Positions 1 to 12,400 of a stretch of 64,000 bases of DNA are shown here, one piece after another. The position numbers and the translations under genes are program-made. Origin of the DNA: Phoronis australis (taxonomy: Eukaryota; Phoronida; Phoronidae); assembly GCA_002633005.1 (NCBI GenBank), contig NMRA01000202.1, positions 620,087 through 684,086 on the forward strand, read 5' to 3'. The number at the start of each line of letters is the position of its first letter. The stretch's first letter is position 1. The notes beneath the pieces were generated by a model, which ran no database searches, was not told the origin of the DNA, and was given only the letters and a program-made list of their open reading frames with translations.

Positions 1-1
1 G

Positions 2-499
2 TTTGGCAAATCAAATGACTTAACGCCCACCTTGAACTCTCTTAGAGACAGTGGCGAGCGTGGTTTGTCAACTCCAAAAGTCCCGAATGAAAACAGTGCG
101 GCATCGAGGAATAGTATTGCTAATAACATGACCTTGCAGGCTCAGTCCAGGACAATGAAGACATCTGTCAGTAGCATTGAGAATATCAAGCACAAAATGC
201 CTGTCAATCAAGTGAAAGAGTCGCAGGTGGGCGGAGCCGTTCACGTTGGTCGCAATATTGCGGAAGACTACATCAAAACTGTGAATATGGCAGCAACAAA
301 AATCCAGCGATTTTACCGAAAGTTCTTGCGTAGGAAACGCACCAGCGAGGCGGCGATGCGCCGTCTGTTGGCTCAGAAGAGGGAAGACATGCAGAATCAA
401 CTGAGGAAGTCTGGTGAAGTGACAGCACGTAGGACTGAGGAGGATCGTAAGAAGGCACGGGAGGAGAAAGCTCGTGTTGCCAGGCAACAGGCTATACAG
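2..499 (+). CDS. CEP131: CEP131 exon with IQ motif (partial at window edge)
   Basis: This exon encodes 166 residues and ends with donor GTGTGT at 500. The first ~90 residues are Ser/Asn/Thr-rich and look disordered. An IQ-type helix (positions ~288-345) follows, then a charged helix. In the human protein, as I remember it, the single IQ motif lies about a quarter of the way in, so roughly the first 150-200 residues are probably missing from this window. The frame is open to base 2, so the true 5' border of the exon cannot be placed. Confidence 0.85.
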
Positions 500-3400
500 G
501 TGTGTTTGATTGTGTCAGTGTGGTTATGCGGTGGTGACATCAGAACTGTTGAAACATTCCACCTTGGTTTTATTTAAAACTATTTGGAACTCTTGATCGC
601 ATAACACTGTGATAACATAACCAAGAATATTTTGAGTTGTGTGTCCATGTGTGGTCAGAAAATTCTTAAAAGGAAATGACCATTTTTAATGTTACCTTTA
701 GTAAAAATGCAGATCTGTCTCTTGTAGAGACATTTTGATGTTGACAACTGTTCCGTTCATATGGCGAGTATGGAACAGTATAAAGTGACATAATGGCACT
801 CATTTTGGTTTTGCATTCATCTATTCAGAAAACACGAATAACCCACCCAATAGGTAGTATATGTTTCCTTAACAGAACTGAATGCAGAACCAAGGTTTGG
901 GCCCTTCATCGACTCGGTTATGTCACTTTTTATTGTTCCATAGATAGTGACTAAATGCGAGGAGAACAGTAACAAACACCGAAAAATGTATTTTCAAGAT
1001 AATCAGGGATCTGTACTACTTAACCTAACATCGAAAACTGTTGCTTTTCCCAGAAAAGTCTATCTGGAATGGGTTCTTTGTAGGCCAGTGTATGGCATGC
1101 AAAGTTTTTTTGATCTCTCCAAACTCTCAAGCTTGAGAAATGATAGCCCTGTCCAATTTTATTTATCTGGAACAGGTTGATGAACTGACTACTCTTAGCT
1201 TCTGAAAAATTCTGGTCTGCACTACAATGGTGCCTTGATTTTAAAGTATGTGCCATTGTTATGATTATTTTACACACAATATTTTGCAAAAAAAATAAAA
1301 TGCATCTGTTTTATGCAACCACTTAATGCAATCAAAGAATGTTTTGATATAAGAGGTTGAAAAGTAAACACTGCGTCATTCCTTACTTTCTTAGGAACTG
1401 CAACAAAAGCGTGAAGAAAAACGTCTGGAGAACCAGCGAATCGCAGAGGAGGAGGTCGCCATGCTGCAGGCCAGTGGCAAAATCTCCAAATCACCAGTTA
1501 AGGGCAAGAAGAAGGTGCTGACGAAGACCCGGCCCAAGAACGCCATCCCTGTGGCCGATTCAGACACTGACGTGGAACCAGTGAACTCATCACGACCCAA
1601 CACTGCCAGCAGTGTCGGTCGTAAGGTGGATGACATATTTAAGGTTGGTTACGGTTGGAGTTATTGGTAATGGTAATCTGGTAATCTGTTGCCTGATTGT
1701 TTGGTGTCATTTTGGTAATTTGGAAATGACCTTGATCATAGGTTTAAGTGTACTTTAATGTAATTTCAAGATTGGAGACAACACCCAATTGGACAACTCT
1801 GTCACTTCAAATTATTGAAGGATGCGTCAAGTAACTGATTTTGAATGATCTTATCACCAGAACATCACAACTAGATTGTAACCTAGACCTCCGATCACTC
1901 TGGTGTTTTCACTTATATATTGATCAAGGCAGTTTCCAGTCGATGCTTTTGACCAATTCTTAGACTTATACTTTTCCGTCAAGTAGTAATGTGTCGAAAA
2001 ATAGATTGGGGCAACGTACGACCATAGAAAAGTGTCCAAATTTGATCAACTTTGGAACGTCATATCTCTGAAATCATGGCTGATTGTATTTCATTGTGAA
2101 ACTTTCACATACTATGGCTTGTACACAGTTCTCCAAAGTGTTCAACTTTTGCATTTGGGACGTTCAAAAAAAGGACCTGTCTTTTTATGAAAAAAGTTGA
2201 ATAAAAGCGGAATGATATTTTAGAAAACTGTCGCAACATTTTTGAGATTTCATCTTAAACCATTATATCAAATGAAATTTAGTCAATCGACACATTATTG
2301 ATACTGCTGTTTTGCGATGAATGTGTTCTAAATTTTACTGAAAAAAACTGTCGTGTGACCCAATTAGTGGCACATTGGTGTTAAGTCAAAAATATTATTT
2401 TACAGACTTTCTACTTTAAAGAAAATATATACTTCTGCTCATAGTTAAAATTTATAGCTTCGTAGACATTTGACGCTGACATTCTTGTCGATAAGGCCTA
2501 TATTACCTTGAGCAAACATTCACAGTTACGTGTCTGTTTCAGAGCGAGACTCCTCGTAATAACTCAGCCCGAATGGATGATGACTCGGCCACAGACATCA
2601 CACTGAACACGCAGCGGACAGAAGAGAGTGAAGATGACCAGGGTCTCGCTGCCAGTAATGCTGGCACTAAGACCACTCTGGAGGACCTGATGAACACCAT
2701 CAAACTGTTGGAACAAGAGGACAAGTTCCCCACCCCAAGGAACGAGCTCAAGAAAAGTTTGGGTTGGTTTGGTTTCATTACTTTGATTACAGATGGCACT
2801 TCTGGGCCCGGTCTCTTTGTACTCGAAACGAACTTGAAACTATTTTTGGCAATTTCTCTGCTCCTTTTGTGCGAACTTAAGATAATTGGTTATGAGACTG
2901 TGCTCGAATACATTATAGTTTATGCATAGGAGTTTCTAGTTCAAGTTTGCCCTTGAAGACCCTTATATTCGTGCTACAAACTCGAGTAAAAACTCGAAAT
3001 TTCGAGTCCAAACTCAAACTTATTGCTTTAATATTGGGTTTACAAACTGTGAACTAAGGCCAATAAATTACTCGAGCATAGAATAATAGACACTTATCTT
3101 GAGTTCGCCCAAAAGTAGAGTAGAAAATTCCAAACCTAATTTCGAGTTCCATTTCGAGTAAAAAGATTGGAGACCGGGCCCAGATGACGATCAGTAGTTG
3201 CGATTGTTTTTAGTGTTGTGCAGGGGTTTAAGCTTTGAAGTTAGCCAGGGTGACATTTTTGACCTGAGCAGAAAATTTTCACATTTCTATTAAACTTTTG
3301 GTGTTGACAAAATCTGAGGCCAAGACTTGTTGGTAGTACATGCTTGTTGGCGATACATTTACTCGAAAGCTAAGCATAATGGTGCTCACTTTTGATGCAT

Positions 3401-6400
3401 CAAATTACCCTAGCTTGTTTATCTTAGTTCAATCCTACAGGTGTCACTTGTTGCAGGTGCCGATGATGACGGTGACCATGACGACTACCTGTCCTCCGAC
3501 AAGCTGGAGAAGCTCAACAACCCGCTGAAGAGCATGACTCAGAGTGCCAACTTGACCGACGCCAAGCTGAAGAGTATCATGTCCTTTCTGGACGAAGTGG
3601 AGACGGCCGAGAGGATGAGTGAGATAGATCAGGTGAGCTGTACCGTGTGTATGCATCTTGGGGGTGTAGAACCTGTGGTGGTGGGGCATGTATGAGTTTT
3701 TGATTTTTCCATTGTCATGAACAGAAATCTGTTTGAGCAAACAAAGTTGATTTTCCTCAATTTTGTATATCGGTGAATTCCACTTTACTGGTTCAAAGCA
3801 ATAATTAGATGAAAGCGCTCTGAGAAGCGAAACTTGGCGAAATTAACCAAAAAGATGACGATAAAGATGATGACGAAGATGACAAATATGACGACGATGG
3901 TGGCGAGGATGAACAAAAGAAGTAATAATAACATACACATGAGGAACGTAGAAGTCCGAAATAAGTAAGAAAAAGGCTACAGTCTTGAGCGACACTTGGT
4001 GAAATTAACGGAAACGACAACGACGGAGATGATGACGAAGATGATGATCGTGGTGGCGATGATGAACAACATCACAACATTCATGTGACGAACTTAGATG
4101 TCATAAATCAATAAGAAATAGGCTACAGTTTAGTTCAATAGAAGATAAACCAACATCAATGCAGCAAGAGCGCTCAACAAAGGAACAGCGTTATCAAAAA
4201 ATCACAAATAACTCGAAAAGTAGACGTCCTAGCAAAAAATGGAAAACATCTTCTGAAAGCCCGTTCAAAATTCTATCTAAACTGATGGTATCGTCTAATT
4301 CCGTAAATTTTTCGAAAAAAATGAAATTTTGCATTTTTTTTAAGAAATTCAAAGTCAAATAACTCGAAAACGGTAAGTCTGAGAAAAAAATTGTTACAGN
4401 AATTAACGGAAAAGACAACGACGGAGATGATGACGAAGATGATGACGAATATGATGATGGTGGTGGCGATGATGAACAACATCACAACATTCATATGACG
4501 AACTTAGATGTCATAAATCAATAAGAAATAGGCTACAGTCTAGTTCAATAGAAGATAAACCAACATCAATGCAGCAAGAGCGCTCAACAAAGGAACAGCG
4601 TTATCAGAAAATCACAAATAACTCGAAAAGTAGACATCCTAGTGAAAAATGGAAAACATCTGAAAGCCCGTTCAAAATTCTATCTAAACTGATGGTATCG
4701 CCTAATTCCGTAAATTTTTTGAAAAAAATGAAATTTTGCGGTTTTTTTTAAGAAATTCAAAGTCAAATAACTCGAATATGGTAAGTCTGAGAAAAAAATT
4801 GTTACAGGCCATTTGAAAGAATATACTTCAAAGAATCCACATGCAAAAAATCACGTCTTTTTCTCTTCCCGTTTAAAATCGCACTCCAGCACGACTGAAA
4901 ATGGGTCAACATGTGCCAGATCCGCCATCTTGAAAGCAACTTCCAGTTTTTTGGCTTTGTATAATAGCATGTCATAAGAAACTAATACCTGTAAAAATTC
5001 GAAGGAATTGGTCTTATAATGCGCCCTCTACAGGAGAAAACGTTTTTAGGCCAAAATCGTGGTGCGCATGCGCGATCGCTGATATTTCCGCCATCTTTAA
5101 CCGGAAGTAAACAATTTCCGGTATACTTGTAGAAAACTTCCGCTCCATTTACTGTGCCGATTCTTAGCCTTTTACGTAAAAAATTGTAGCCTCCAGAAGC
5201 ATTTGAACCTTTAAATGAAAATAAAATGGCCGCCACAGCCGCCATCTTGGATCCGAATTTGACGAAAAACAATAGGCTTCTAGTACTTCCGGAAGTACGT
5301 GTTACGTGTAAATTTCGTGATGATCGGACGAAAATTGCGACCTGTATCGTGCGAACAAACAAAAAAAAAACTTAGTGGAAGAGCAACATACTTGGCGAAA
5401 TAAATAACATAAAAAGGTTATGGGAAATACCTTGCTCTTTCTGCTATTTTTGTGCCACATCATTATTTTACCGTTAATTTGCTGCATGACTTTATTGTTT
5501 CTCAAAACTAGAAAATGAACAGCACCACCTTCAGAAAGAATGAACAACTTTAGCATGTCTAACAAACTGTCAATCGACTTGAGGCCAGAATTGATCTCGA
5601 GTGACTAATTTGATTTGTTATATTCATGATTTTAGAAATTGAAAACCAAAAATATTAGAGTACTATGATATCTACTATTGAAGTAGTGTCTACTTACTGA
5701 TATAAATTAGTTAATAATTTCTTGGACAGAACGCAGGTTTAAAGCCACTTTAAGCGGAGCGATGGTTTTTATTACCCTGTGGCTGAAGTAAGCCAAATAA
5801 ACATTCTCAGCTTGTAACTCTAATAGATTTCAGTCATCATTTGTGAAGTACAAATTTTTTAAAATCTACTTGGACTGATAAGTTGGCTCTTGCATACTGT
5901 AGTCTTCATGTATAAAACTGATTGGTTTGTATGCTTTGTGTTTGTAGAAATAGTTGCCTTGTTGGTTTATTGCCATTAGTTACATTACAATGCTTTCATA
6001 ATTCTTCAGGATCTGAATCGGGTCAACGACATACTGGTGAAGCCAGCACCACTGGTGCCATCTGCTGAGCAGCTGGCTCAACTGGAGCAGGTCTCAGCGC
6101 AGACGGCGGAGGTAACCAACACAGTGCTTGCGCAGCGCCTTGAGCTGGAGGAACGAAGTAGGACGGTGCAGATACTGCAGAAAGCTCTGGTAATCATCTA
6201 CAGTGTTTCATTTTACTAACACTTAGGGAGCTGCACTGTTGGGTTCAGTGTCATTGTATGCCTCCTGAATTGAGTAGAGAGGAAGGGGTTACATGTTTAT
6301 CTCTTGAAAATGAAAAATTGAAATGTGCCAGTTTTAGCTGGGCATCTAATGCTTTGTACTCAGTGGAAAAGAAATAACCATGTCATAATTTAGGTTCTGT

Positions 6401-9400
6401 AGACACTAAAGCAACAATCCAAGTGCAGTCAAACCGCGTTACAGTGAACCCTTGCACGACTTGTCCAAAACAGTAAAAGTTTGCTGTAAATCAAATCCGT
6501 GTTAGAGTCGAGTTGGCTTGGGACTAGTTGTTGTGAAATGGCACGGCATGAATGAGTGAATGTTATGACAGGCACATTGGAATTCAAGTGTACATAACTG
6601 TGTACACCTGTTTTCCTTAATTACTATTGAGGTTCAGGTTTTCATCTCCAAACTCAAACACGGAACTTACCAATCGCCCTGCATAAATTGAGTACAAATC
6701 TGTAAGTTAACTTGAAGAGTCCTATGCCATTGGTCAATTTTTCAGTGAAGTTTATAGTCCACACTGAGCACTTAGACTTCTTGCCCTTTTCTGTGATCAG
6801 CTTTGTGATTACATGGAGAGGTACCTTGTTCTTGTTTTCTCATTTGATTCAATAATATCTTGGAATTTCACGTCCTAGGTATGGTTCATTTTGTTCTGGC
6901 TCAATATACAAACTTGACTCTTGAGATTACTTCTGATGCCTGTTCTGTCAGTCACTAAGTTTTATTGATGGTTGTCCATTTTTGTTTTCAGAACCAGCAG
7001 AGGGAGCTAACAGTCAGGCATGCCAAGGAAACAGAACGGGAAATGAAGAAGAGGCTTGACGTACAGAAGCAAGAGTATGAAGAAACCATAAAGAGGCACT
7101 TGTCCTTTATTGATCAGGTATGTCTTTTTTTCCTAAAACATACTACTGGCTAAAAGTTAGTATCTAGTTATGTCTAGTGAGCATTGTCCTTTATTGATCA
7201 GGTATGCCTTTTTTCCTAAAACATACTACTGGCTAAAAGTTAGTACCTAGTTATGTCTAGTGAGCATGTTTGTACTTGAGTGTAGACTATAGTGGCTGAG
7301 GCCTTAGACTCATTCATATCCAACTGAATCACAAATGTTTAAATTCCAGCTGATCGATGACAAGAAAGTGCTGAGCGAGAAATGTGAGAATATGGTAAAA
7401 GAGCTGAAGACTCTGGACAAAAAGTATGGTGATAAGTTGAAACAGTTAGACGAAAAGTAAGTACACAGCCCAGGGGTCCCCCCCGTTGTAGAGTATAAAA
7501 CAGCCCATGGATTTTCCCATTCTAGAATACAGACAAAGTCCGAGGGATCTCCCCCTTCTAGAGATCAGCCCAGGAGGATTCTGTCATTCTGGATTACAGA
7601 CACAGTCCGCGAAGATCCCCCTGTTGTAAAGTACAGACACAATCGGGGGGATCCTCTCATTCTGGACTACAGGCACAGCTTGGGGGATCCTTTCATTCTA
7701 AAGTACTGAAACAGCCCTGAAGGATTCTTCCCTTGTAAAATAGACACAACTCTAGGAATTCTCTTGTTCTTGAGTTTAAACGCAGCCTGGGGATGTTTCT
7801 GTTCTAGAGTATGACACAGCCTGGGGGAATCTCCCATTCTAGAGTACAGACGCACAGCCCAGGGGATCCATTTTAAAGTGCAAAGAGTATTCAGTTTCTG
7901 GGGGTCTACCTCCAACATTGCGTAGTTTCATTTCTTTTGACCTCTTTTATTTACTCACTGAAATGAAGCAAATAAAAAACCCAAATCCAACGCTGTAAAG
8001 TGTACATTGGTTTTGGGGGTTCTCGGTAAGTCTTGTGTGAGTAGTTGAAATTCTTTATTTGTGTAGTATTTTACATGACTTTTGTGAATTAATTTGCTTC
8101 TCAATAGATGGTGTTTACTAGAATCTAAATTGAATGTATTCTTGCACAGGTGATCCGTCTAATCAGCAGAAGTGGTTTGTTATCACGTTATGTTAGTGGC
8201 TGAAACATGTTTTGTGTGTTGTTTTTATGTGACAGTGTTGAATCATTGTAGCCACTCTGTGGAGCTGACGAAAATAAAAGAAACTCATGCAGCTGCTGAG
8301 AAACTTAGAAGGGAGCGCTGGATTGATGAGAAGACTAAGAAAATTAAGGTGATATTTGCAACGTTGTGGGGACTAGTTACTTGTCCTTTGTGTTGACTTT
8401 GGCTTTGTTCTTTTCAATGTGGTCACAAACCTAACTGATATAAACTTGTTCCGAAGTGATGCACTTTCAACAAATAATCAAATTGTTTGAAAATGATGAA
8501 AATTGAGTGTGGAATTATCAAAATAATTTTTTAACTTCTCATGCTGCACTAGCAAAATGACCACCACAGTTGAAGAGCAGTGATCTTAAATTTTCATGAA
8601 TTGTACGTAAAAACACAAATTCATGTGGAGCAGTTTGCTGTAATTTGCTAAATCTTCCTAGTATTTTAGTGAGGTCTCCTGTTTGATGGCACTCTCTGTG
8701 TGCTCTACTCTTGTGAAATAAAGGAATGGGTGCCTTTAATAAGTAGTATCAAACTGGAGGGCATTTCCTAATGCTGGTATCCTAAAGATTTTTCTGAAAG
8801 ACAAATCTGCTTTCTAAGGAAAAGTATGAAGTTTTGACATTTAGTTTTGAAAAGTCCACCCTGTACTCTGGGCCTGTTTTGAACAGACAACCCTGTACAT
8901 TGTGCTTGTTTTGCAGGAGATGACTGTGAAAGGTCTGGAGCCAGAAATCCAGCGTCTCATTGCCAAACATAAGGCCGAGATGAAGAAAGTCAAATCCATC
9001 CACGAGGCGGAGCTGTTGCGAGCGGATGAGCGTGCAGGCCAGCGATATATTGAGATGACGGAGCAGTTACGTGATCAATTGGCCAAGGAGAAGGATCTAG
9101 CATGCCAGCGGGAGAGGGAGTTAGCAGCCTCAAGGTAGGGGCACATAGTGCAGGCAAAATGAGGCATGTTCAAGGTAGGGGTGGATTGGGGGAAATAGTA
9201 CGCGGAAAATGAAGGCAGTGGATGATGGAATTGGAGCCTGGATTGAAGAAGATTGATCCAGAGAGTTCAGGGGAATGAAGGCTAGTGGGAGGGTAGGGGC
9301 TTGTTGGGTCAAACTAGGTGAGAGAGTTGAGATTAGCGGGAAAGAGGACTTGTGTCAGGGCTTGGAATTTTCCTCTTTTAAGAGGGTTTCTTCTTTTTTG

Positions 9401-12400
9401 GTCTCGATTTCCTCGTATTTGATTTCCAGTTTGCTCTTCTTCTTTTTTGGCTCTTTTTCTCATCATTTTGGTTTATTCATGCTAAAACATTTATTTCAGT
9501 TTAATTTTACCGCACCAAAATATTTCTTTAACACAAGTCTGTGGAACGATACATCATCTGGAAAATTTTCCTCTTTTTTGTCATTGGTCATTCCAAACCC
9601 TGTTGTATTGTCAAGAAAATGACACACTGACGGAAAAGAGTTCAGCAGAGTTGCAGTCTATGTGTTATGGCTGTATACAGATGATAGTTCAAGGGAACCA
9701 TGGTTGGCTGTGACAGGAGCTAGCAGTCTCTATGTAGAGACTGGCATTGCAAATGGGTCTGGGTATTAATGCTTGTGATATAGGGAGGCAGCAGCATCCA
9801 GATAGAGGCAAATATTTCTGGGCCAGTAAGACTGTCTACAGTAAGGCATCGTGATAGTAAATAGCTGTAAATATTTATTCAGGATAAAAACATGGTTTTC
9901 AGTATCATAATTCTGTTCTGCCATAGGCTACTGATAAGACAGAAACCTGACTAGCAACAAAATTAAAGAGCAAAATAAATTAATTAAAAAAAATTAGAAA
10001 CAAACTGGCAATAGCTGTGTGAAAGACTACTAAACATCAAGATACCTCGACTTAAAGATAACTATCGATTCACTGAGTGACAAAAATCAGAATCAAGAAA
10101 AATGAATGTTTGCCAAAGTTAGTGATCATTGTGTGTTCAGATATGAGAAGCAAATGCACCAAGAAGAGGAATCTTACCAGGCGCAGCGCCGGCGACTGCA
10201 CCAGGAGGTGCAAGAGGAGAAAGAGCGACTGTCCCAGCAGGCAATGAGGCAACGGGCGGAGATAGACAAACTGCAGCGACAGCTGGAGGATTCTCACTCG
10301 CACTCGGTGGAGGCAATGAAGGAAGAGTATGAGAAAGCACGGGAAGAGCAGGAGAGGAGACATGACGTGAGTGGGGGGAACAAAGTTGTGAAAAGGAGGG
10401 AAAGAGACGTGGGGTGCGTGGGAGATGAGGGTAGGAAAGTGGTTTGTGGGAGGTAAGAGCAGGAAAAAATTTGTGTGGCTGTGGGGGACACGGGAGATCA
10501 TGTGGTGAGTGTGAGGAAAAATTTGTGGAAGAGAGGGGAAGAGACATTGGGTGTGTGGTGACAGGTGACTCTTGGTAAGGAGAGGGGAGGAAAGAGGAGA
10601 TGAAGTGATGAAGGGTCATTGATGTGGACATATTATTCCTGTGGTTTCTACATATACATGACTGCATTCTGTTTGAAACTTTTCTGATTATGGGAAAGGT
10701 CACAAAACTTTTTATTTACCCAAAAACAAGTGAATATTTCTAGGTTTAGAATGAACATTATGTTGAATATTACCCATGTTGACGATCAGAATTAGTACAC
10801 TGGCCGCGTTCCTGATTCCGCTATGACCTGATCCAACCTTTGACCTATTTCAGGGTGAGCTAAAATCACTAAAGGAGCAACTGGATATTGAGAAGACAGC
10901 ATGGGAAGAGAACTATATGAAGAAACAGGAGACGTGGATGTTGCAGAAGGAGCGGGAGTTGAAGGAGCAAGTGAGGAGAGACCGCGACAAGGAGATAGAG
11001 ATGGTGATCATGAGGTTGGAGACGGACAGTGTGTCGGCTAAGGAGGAGTGTGAGAGGGCAGCGGAGAACAGGATCAAGTAGGTCAAGGGGCAGGTGGTGA
11101 AAGTCAAGGGGCAGGTGGTGTAGGTCAAGGAGCAGGTGGTGTAGGTCAAGGGGCAGGCGGTGTAGGTCAAGGGGCAGGTGGTGTAGGTCAAGGGGCAGGT
11201 GGTGTAGGTCATGGGGCAGGTGGTGGCATGATGTGCAGTGAATAAATGTGGATCAGATTTTGAGTACAGTACGTCAAGGGGTGGGGTGTGAGAGGGTAAC
11301 GGACAACAGGATCAAGTAGATCAAGGTGCTGGTGGTGTAGGTCAAGGGGTTGCATGGTATGGTGAACTAAAGCTGGATCAGATGTTGAGTACAGTATGTC
11401 GAGGGGTGGGGTGTGAGAGGGCAGTAGAGAACAGGATCGAGGTGAACGGATCGGTAAGGTACGGTTGAGGGATGGGCCATGTAGAGTGAAGTAACGAGGT
11501 AGTGGAGTTATGTCAAGTAAGGTAGCTAATATTCATGTACCCCTTGATTATCTCTACCATAATTACACACTTAAGTGTTGGATAATGTAGGTGGAAGTAA
11601 GTCAAATTTGAATGAAGTTAAAGGTGAGAGGAAGGGGATGTTGGTGCACCTTCTGTTGAATAACGATGTACCTTCTGTTGGACCTGGGTATGTGTTCTTT
11701 TGGACCAGGATGTACCTTTTTTTGGACCAGGATGTACCTTCTGTTGAACCAGAATGTACCTTCTGATGGACCATAGTTTATCATCCATTTGATCAGAGTG
11801 CACCTTGTAACTGAAGTTAGGGAAAATTTTGGTGCATTAGTAATCGTACAACAAACAATGTTATAGAAGGGACTGTTATAAACTAAGGACATTGTAGCAT
11901 GTAGTTTTAGTTTTGAAATAAACTGTTACTGTTTCAGACGTATCCGTGACAAGTACGAGTCAGAAATGACTGAGCTAGAGAGGTCAGAGCGACAAGCTAT
12001 GGAAAAGTATAATGAAATGAAGGTGTGTGCATGTCGTGCGTTAGTGTTGTCAATACTGGATCCGATATTGTGATTGAAAATGTGTTCACTTTGTAACGGA
12101 GTAGATCAAAATGAAGTACATTACCTTCAACATTTTGTTATTCTCTGTGATGAAAGTGTTATTTTGCACTGACTTAAGGTGGCTTTAAAAACACAGAACT
12201 TTGATTTGTGACTCAATGGAGCATAGTTCACTTAATAAACAACAACATTTTGTGGCACACAATGTTGATCTCGATCGAAGGCAAAAGCAATACATGAACT
12301 GAAACCCTGTACTTTTTTAAGGAATTGTTTTCTGCTGCTTAGTAATGGCTTGGCAGTCACTTAATTCTCAGGTTCAGTGTCTTGCAAGTGGTCATTACAT

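Noticed and set aside
3805-4020. Asp-rich or Ser-rich ORFs around the GAT tract
   Set aside because: They arise from GAT/GAC microsatellite-like sequence within a tandem repeat and lie in a CEP131 intron.
10070-10703. Long overlapping minus-strand ORFs (up to 188 codons)
   Set aside because: They run antisense to a CEP131 exon and its purine-rich donor repeat; the Ser/Pro/Leu/His composition comes from CT-rich repeat sequence.
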